Assembly: GCA_900299235.1 (NCBI GenBank)
Contig: OMIZ01000030.1
Coordinates: forward strand, 1-63,237
Length of the DNA: 63,237 nt
DNA from: Actinomycetota bacterium
GTDB lineage: Bacteria > Actinomycetota > Thermoleophilia > Gaiellales > Gaiellaceae
Direction of reading: 5' to 3'
The position numbers were made by a program, and so were the translations under genes. The first letter of the stretch is position 1; each line of letters starts with the position of its first letter. The notes under the pieces were generated by a model. The model worked only from the letters and a program-made list of their open reading frames with translations. It had not been told where the DNA came from and did no database searches. Shown here piece after piece: positions 57,849 to 63,237 of this stretch.

Positions 57849-59486
57849 ATGTCAGACAAGCAGACCGAAAGCTCGCCTCTCGAGCGCGAGGTCAGCCGTC
57901 GGGGCCTGCTGGCGAAGGCCGGCAAGCTCGGTGCCGGCGCACTCGTCGCCGGCGCGGTCGCCGCACCGGCTGAGGCAGCCCGCTCGAAGGCACATCGTGT
58001 CGCAAAGACGGTTCCGACCGGCGGTACGGTCACGTGGGCGCTCGAGCAGGATCCGGCGTTCATCGCTCCGTTCGGCGCGACGCTTACGGCTAACCGCTGG
58101 GGCAACGAGATGATGTACGAGTCTCTGCTCGAGTGGGACCCGAAGCTGAACCTTCGCCCGGCGATTGCAGAGAGCTACAAGGTTGCCGGTAAGACGGCGA
58201 TCGACTTCCAGATCCGCAAGGGGATCACGTTCTCGGACGGCTCCCCGGTCACGGCGAACGACGTCATCTACTCGTTCCAGATGCAGGCTGCACCGCCCGC
58301 CCCTGGTACGTCGGCGTCGACCAGCCAGCTGCCGGCGATCGATCACCTCGAGGCGATCACGCCGACCGCAGTCCGCATGCACCTCAAGCAGCCTGACGCT
58401 CGCGTCTACGGCTACCTGGCATGGCAGCGGTACTCGTCGATCGTGCCGAACGGCATCTACAGCACGAAGAACATGGCTGTGGATGGCATCGGTACCGGCC
58501 CGTTCATGCTCAAGGGCACGTACGTGTCGAACGACCACGTGAGCTACGTCAAGAACCCGCACTACTGGAAGCCGGGCCTTCCGTACCTGGACGGCATCAA
58601 CTTCCCGATCATCACCGATGAGCAGACCCGCCTCGCGGCGCTGCGCACCGGCCAGATCGATGGTGCGACGGTGTCGGTCGACGGTGCTGCCTCGATCAAC
58701 GGTGCGCCGAACGTCACGGTGCTTCACGGCCTGACGGCTGCGTTCCGCGAGCTGCAGATGACGATCAAGCCGGGCCAGTCGAAGCCCTGGTACGACAAGA
58801 AGGTCCGCCAGGCGGTCAACTTCGCGATCAACCGCGGCAACATCATCAAGCAGGTCTACAACGGCTACGGCCAGTACTCCGGCGTCGTTGCTGCTGGCTA
58901 CGGCCCGTGGCCGCTCAGCGATGATGACCTGCAGAACAAGTACGAGAAGTACGACCTCCCGACCGCCAAGTCGCTGATGAAGGCTGCTGGCGTCACGGGC
59001 TTCGATGTCACGATGACGACCTTCGCGACGCCGACTGACTTCGCTGCCATCGCAGCGCTGATCAAGTCGGACCTCTCGCAGATCGGCATCAACGTCAACA
59101 TCGTTCCGCAGGACACGGCAACGTTCGCCGGCAACAACAGCGCCGGCAACTTCGACTGGGATCTCACCGCCCGCGGTATGCGCGGTGACGTCGACGGTTA
59201 CGTCGCCGAGTACCACCCGGCCGCTGCCATCTACGGCAAGTGGTTCTCGGGCTGGAGCGGTAACAAGTCGATGTGGCGCGACATCGGTAACGGTCGCATC
59301 ACCCTCGACCCGGCCAAGCGTCTGCCGATCTACCAGGATCTCGACAAGATCCTCGCAGACGAGTGCCTCGAGATCGGCCTCGTGTCGGTGTCGAAGTGGC
59401 AGGTCGTCAACACCCGTCTCAAGAACATGTACGTCGCGTTCACCGACTTCAACACCGGTCTGCGCAACGCGTACGTGACCAAGTAG
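57849..59486 (+). CDS. ABC transporter substrate-binding protein (family 5, peptide/nickel type), Tat-type signal
   Basis: REVSRRGLLAKAGKLGAGALVAGAVAAPAEA signal; FSDGSPVTANDVIYSFQ; VRQAVNFAINRGNIIKQVYNG; strong RBS AAGGAGGAGG upstream of ATG 57849. Confidence 0.93.
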   Translation: MSDKQTESSPLEREVSRRGLLAKAGKLGAGALVAGAVAAPAEAARSKAHRVAKTVPTGGTVTWALEQDPAFIAPFGATLTANRWGNEMMYESLLEWDPKLNLRPAIAESYKVAGKTAIDFQIRKGITFSDGSPVTANDVIYSFQMQAAPPAPGTSASTSQLPAIDHLEAITPTAVRMHLKQPDARVYGYLAWQRYSSIVPNGIYSTKNMAVDGIGTGPFMLKGTYVSNDHVSYVKNPHYWKPGLPYLDGINFPIITDEQTRLAALRTGQIDGATVSVDGAASINGAPNVTVLHGLTAAFRELQMTIKPGQSKPWYDKKVRQAVNFAINRGNIIKQVYNGYGQYSGVVAAGYGPWPLSDDDLQNKYEKYDLPTAKSLMKAAGVTGFDVTMTTFATPTDFAAIAALIKSDLSQIGINVNIVPQDTATFAGNNSAGNFDWDLTARGMRGDVDGYVAEYHPAAAIYGKWFSGWSGNKSMWRDIGNGRITLDPAKRLPIYQDLDKILADECLEIGLVSVSKWQVVNTRLKNMYVAFTDFNTGLRNAYVTK

Positions 59487-59503
59487 TAGAGAAGTTCCTC
59501 GCC

Positions 59504-59545
59504 GAGGGCGGGGCAGGTTCAGCCTGTCCCGCCCTCACCCCTTTT
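59504..59545 (+). terminator. hairpin plus T-run between SBP and permease genes (terminator/attenuator)
   Basis: GAGGGCGGGGCAGG-TTCAG-CCTGTCCCGCCCTC followed by ACCCCTTTTT. Confidence 0.75.
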
Positions 59546-59594
59546 TACGCAACACTTCAACTCTTCACGCCTTCACGAATCACCTCACCACGCC

Positions 59595-60551
59595 ATGACA
59601 ACATTCCTCATTCGCCGCGTGATCGCGATGATCGCAACGCTCTTCGCCGTCTCGGTCACGATCTTCCTGATGGTGCGACTGATGACCGGCGACATCATCT
59701 CGATCATCTTCTTCGGCGATGAAGCTGCCACCGAGGAGCAGAAGAACCTCGTGCGCAAGCAGCTCGGAATCGATGGCTCCTACTACCACCAGTACACCCA
59801 CTGGGCTGGCCGGATTCTCTTCCACGGCGACTTCGGGAACTCGTTCCAGACCGGTCAGCCGATCGCACAGATCCTCGGTCACTCGATTCACATCACGGCC
59901 GAGCTGATTCTGCTCGGCATCATCATCGCGCTGATCTTCGCCATTCCTTTGGGCGTGATCTCGGCCGTCCGGCGCGACTCGGCAGCCGATTACGGCGCCC
60001 GCCTCACCGGCCTCGTCGGTATCTCGATCCCCGGCTTCTGGCTCGCGACGCTGCTGATCATCTTTACCTCGCGCGTCTTCAACTGGCTCCCGCCGCTCCT
60101 CTACGTGTCGATCACCTCGGACCCGTGGAAGAACTTCACCCAGTTCATCTTCCCCGCCCTGTCGATCTCGGTATTCACGCTCGCGATCGTGATGCGCATG
60201 CTGCGCGCAACGATGCTCGAGGTGCTGAACCTCGACTACGTCCGAACCGCTCGCGCGAAGGGTGTGCCGCGCCGCACCGTCCTGATCAAGCACGCACTGC
60301 GGAACGCGCTCATTCCCGTCGTCACCGTCGCTGGCTTTGAGGTCGGCTACCTGATCGCGGGTGCCGCAGTCGTCGAGACGATCTTCAACCTGCCGGGCGT
60401 CGGCTACAACCTGCTCCACGCAATCTCTCAGCGCGACTACCCGCTGATCGAAGCGACCACGCTTCTGATCGCAGGTGTCTTCGTTGTCGTCAATACCCTG
60501 GTCGACCTTGTGTACGGCCTCCTCGACCCGCGAATCTCGGTGGCAGATTGA
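59595..60551 (+). CDS. peptide ABC transporter permease (DppB/OppB-like)
   Basis: MTTFLIRRVIAMIATLFAVSVTIFLMVRL; EAA-type loop YVRTARAKGVPRRTVLIKHALRNALIPVVT. Confidence 0.94.
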   Translation: MTTFLIRRVIAMIATLFAVSVTIFLMVRLMTGDIISIIFFGDEAATEEQKNLVRKQLGIDGSYYHQYTHWAGRILFHGDFGNSFQTGQPIAQILGHSIHITAELILLGIIIALIFAIPLGVISAVRRDSAADYGARLTGLVGISIPGFWLATLLIIFTSRVFNWLPPLLYVSITSDPWKNFTQFIFPALSISVFTLAIVMRMLRATMLEVLNLDYVRTARAKGVPRRTVLIKHALRNALIPVVTVAGFEVGYLIAGAAVVETIFNLPGVGYNLLHAISQRDYPLIEATTLLIAGVFVVVNTLVDLVYGLLDPRISVAD

Positions 60552-61441
60552 GCACGCTGACAGAAACCTGGAAGGCCATTCCCCGCCGTCGGTTCCTCGT
60601 GGTACCGGCAAAGTGGCGAAACCCCATCGGTATCGCCGGTGCAGTGATCGTTGCGTTCGTGATTCTCACAGCGCTCGTCGGCAACCTCATCTGGACGAAC
60701 GCCCCGAACACGTCGGACGCTGATCGCCTGCTGGGCCCGAGCTGGGCGCATCCATTCGGCACCGACGAGATCGGTCGCGACACGCTCGCACGCATCATCC
60801 ATGGCGCGCAGGTCTCACTGCAGGTCGGGGCGACGGCGACTGCGATCGCGCTTATCGCAGGAACGTTCCTTGGGATGCTCGCCGGGTACTACAAGGGGAT
60901 CGTGGACCTCCTCGTGAGCCGCATCATCGACCTCGTGTTCGCGTTCCCGGGTCTCGTGCTCGCGATCGTGATCGCAGGTCTCCTCGGCCCGACGCGCCGC
61001 AACGCGATGATCGCCATCGGGATCATCATTACCGCCCCGTTTGCTCGGGTCGTGCGCGCCGCGGTGCTCGAGGTGATGGGCTTCCCGTTCATCGAGTCGA
61101 GCCGTGCGCTCGGCGCGAGCGACGTGCGCGTGATCTTCCGCCACGTTCTGCCGAACATCATGGCCCCGATCATCGTTCTCACCTCGGTCTACTTCTCGCA
61201 GGCGATCCTCAGCGAGGCGACGCTCTCCTACCTCGGCCTCGGCATTCAGCCGCCTGAGGCTGCCTGGGGGAACATGCTCGCCACTGCGCGCCAGTACGTC
61301 GGCACAAGCATCTGGATGTCCATCTTCCCGGGCGCCGCGATCATGATCATCGTCTTGGGCTTCAACTTCCTCGGCGACGGTCTGCGCGACGTGCTCGACC
61401 CGCGTGTCGGTGGCGTCACGGATGCGGTGACGAAGAAGTGA
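60548..61441 (+). CDS. peptide ABC transporter permease (DppC/OppC-like)
   Basis: HPFGTDEIGRDTLARIIHGAQVSL; FIESSRALGASDVRVIFRHVLPNIMAPIIV. Confidence 0.94.
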   Translation: MSTLTETWKAIPRRRFLVVPAKWRNPIGIAGAVIVAFVILTALVGNLIWTNAPNTSDADRLLGPSWAHPFGTDEIGRDTLARIIHGAQVSLQVGATATAIALIAGTFLGMLAGYYKGIVDLLVSRIIDLVFAFPGLVLAIVIAGLLGPTRRNAMIAIGIIITAPFARVVRAAVLEVMGFPFIESSRALGASDVRVIFRHVLPNIMAPIIVLTSVYFSQAILSEATLSYLGLGIQPPEAAWGNMLATARQYVGTSIWMSIFPGAAIMIIVLGFNFLGDGLRDVLDPRVGGVTDAVTKK

Positions 61442-63039
61442 CCGATGTCCTGATCAAGAACGGCACGATCGTCGACGGAACCGGTGCGCCGGCGTTCGTC
61501 GGTGACGTGGCGATTGAAGGTGGCCGCATCGTTGATGTCGGAACGCTCGACGGCTCTGACGCAGAGCTCGTGATCGACGCGACCGGCCGCTACGTCAGCC
61601 CAGGATTCGTCGATCCGCACAGCCACAGCGACTTCACGCTGCTGACCAACCCGAACTGTGAGAGCACCGTCCGCCAGGGCGTGACGACCGAGGTCGTCGG
61701 CAACTGCGGTTGGACCTACGCGCCGGTGTCGCCGCACTCCAAGGCCGCAATGGAAGGACGTCTGCGGACGTTCGCCTACCCCGGCCCGGTTGAGTGGGAG
61801 TCATTCGCGGAGCACCTCGACTTTATTCGCAACCTTGGGCACTCGGTCAACCTCGCCTGGTTCGTCGGCCACAACACCGTGCGCTTCGCCGCCGGTGTGC
61901 GTGAGCGGATCGCGACCGAAGAGCAGATGCGCGTGATGGAGAACTACGTCGCCGAGGCGATGGATGCCGGCGCTCTCGGCCTCTCCACCGGCCTTGAGTT
62001 CGCGCCTGGCCGTGAGTCCCCCACCGATGAGGTCGTGCGGCTGAACAAGGTTGTGGGCCGCTACAAGGGCCACTACACGAGCCACATCCGCAACCGTGAC
62101 CAGTTCCTGCAGGAGTCGATCGAAGAGTTCCTCACGATCATTCGCGACGGAGGCACAAGCGGCGAGATCTCGCACTTGAACGTCCGTAACCGCACGGGTG
62201 CGGCTCCGGGCGCCTGGCAGCGTGCCGTCGACACGATGCAGCACGCCCGCGAGGTCGAAGGCCTTGACGTGCTCGCCGACACAACGCCGTTCAAGGATGG
62301 CCTTGGCGCGATGGTTGGCATCCTGCCGCCGTGGGTCGGCGCAGACGGCTGGCAGGAGGCGCAGAAGCGGCTCCGCGACCCGCAGCTACGCGAGAAGCTC
62401 AAGCATGAGTGCGACCGCTACTGGCGCTTCATCCACGCAGGTGAGTGGCATCGTGTGCGCCTTCAGGCGAGCCCGCAGTACCCCGGCCTCGACGGCAAGT
62501 CGTTCCCCGAGATCGCTGAGCTGATGGGTAAGAGCGAGTGGGACGCCTTCTTCGACATCATCGCCGACGCTGGCGCTGGCATGGACGCGCTCCTGATGAT
62601 CGGCGAGCTCTTCACCGACGAGCATCTCAAGGAGATGATCTCGCACCCGATGCTGTCACTCGGCGTCGACGGTTTCACCGCGGCGCTTGACGTGGGTCTC
62701 GACAACGTCGCGGCGCATCCGGTCTGTTACGCCGGCCACGTGCACTACCTCACCCATCACGTCCGCGAGCTCGGCACCCTGCCGCTTGAGGTCGCGATTC
62801 ACAAGATGACGCTGATGCCCGCCCGTCACTTCCGCTTGAACGACCGCGGTGCACTTGCGAAGGGGTATGCAGCCGACCTGCTGATCTTCGATTACGAACG
62901 CCTCGCCGACGGCTCGACGCTGATGGATCCACTCCACTACGTGCAGGGCGTTGACGACGTATTCGTCAACGGCACCCACGTTGTGGCGGGTGGCGAGCAC
63001 ACTGGCGCTCGCCCCGGCGTGCACCTCGCACGAACGTGA
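61438..63039 (+). CDS. N-acyl-D-amino-acid deacylase family amidohydrolase (paralog 3)
   Basis: VLIKNGTIVDGTGAPAFVGDVAIEGGRIVDVG...GFVDPHSHSDFTLLTNPNCESTVRQGVTTEVVGNCGWTYAP. Confidence 0.92.
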   Translation: MTDVLIKNGTIVDGTGAPAFVGDVAIEGGRIVDVGTLDGSDAELVIDATGRYVSPGFVDPHSHSDFTLLTNPNCESTVRQGVTTEVVGNCGWTYAPVSPHSKAAMEGRLRTFAYPGPVEWESFAEHLDFIRNLGHSVNLAWFVGHNTVRFAAGVRERIATEEQMRVMENYVAEAMDAGALGLSTGLEFAPGRESPTDEVVRLNKVVGRYKGHYTSHIRNRDQFLQESIEEFLTIIRDGGTSGEISHLNVRNRTGAAPGAWQRAVDTMQHAREVEGLDVLADTTPFKDGLGAMVGILPPWVGADGWQEAQKRLRDPQLREKLKHECDRYWRFIHAGEWHRVRLQASPQYPGLDGKSFPEIAELMGKSEWDAFFDIIADAGAGMDALLMIGELFTDEHLKEMISHPMLSLGVDGFTAALDVGLDNVAAHPVCYAGHVHYLTHHVRELGTLPLEVAIHKMTLMPARHFRLNDRGALAKGYAADLLIFDYERLADGSTLMDPLHYVQGVDDVFVNGTHVVAGGEHTGARPGVHLART

Positions 63040-63237
63040 TCGATCTGCGTTCCGACATCTGCTCGGCACCTACCGAGGAGATGTGGGACGCCATGCGCGC
63101 CCATACGCCGGCGTGGCCGATGTTCGAGACCGACCCGGCACTCGCGCGGCTCGAACACGAGGGCGCCGCGTTGCTTGGCAAGGAGGCAGCGGTCTTCGTG
63201 CCGACCTGCACCGCGGCCAACGTTGCCGCTCTGCTGA
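63036..63237 (+). CDS. beta-eliminating lyase / threonine aldolase family protein, 3'-truncated by window edge
   Basis: GTG 63036 with 4-bp overlap; VIDLRSDICSAPTEEMWDAMRAHTPAWPMFETDPALARLEHEGAALLGKEAAVFVPTCTAANVAALL. Confidence 0.8.
   Translation, partial: MIDLRSDICSAPTEEMWDAMRAHTPAWPMFETDPALARLEHEGAALLGKEAAVFVPTCTAANVAALL

Noticed and set aside
1-63237. CRISPR array, complete transposase, integrase or prophage genes
   Set aside because: No spaced direct-repeat array and no ORF with transposase/integrase/phage motifs seen; the tRNA-fragment repeats are the only mobile-element trace.
15148-63237. Secondary-metabolite biosynthetic cluster interpretation
   Set aside because: No PKS, NRPS, terpene or RiPP core genes; enzyme content and peptide-type importer fit catabolism better.

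Overview
High-GC bacterial chromosomal window, probably actinobacterial (Thermoleophilia-like is a low-confidence guess). About 1-15 kb is a mixed region: a GNAT enzyme, tRNA-Lys(TTT), an AT-richer 1 kb segment bracketed by two perfect 31-bp direct repeats that look like the 3' half of a tRNA-Arg(CCT), a gene truncated at one of those repeats, a Kelch/YVTN propeller protein, a CapA-like protein, an MFS transporter, a hybrid histidine kinase with an apparent frameshift, a DGC-DtxR fusion regulator and an IlvD/Edd dehydratase. About 15-63 kb is one continuous catabolic island of four tightly packed transcription units in two divergent modules, each led by a GntR/FCD regulator. It encodes heterotetrameric sarcosine oxidase, three ATP-dependent hydantoinase/oxoprolinase (HyuA/HyuB) sets, three D-aminoacylase-like amidohydrolases, three CocE/NonD hydrolases, two enolase-superfamily enzymes, PLP enzymes, an M20 peptidase, a tandem FGE-like protein and a split Dpp/Opp-type ABC transporter. 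The best candidate for an undescribed system is this twin-module island, whose likely substrate class is N-acyl, N-methyl, cyclic-amide or D-amino-acid compounds (inference). All family calls come from reading motifs in the translations; no database search was run.
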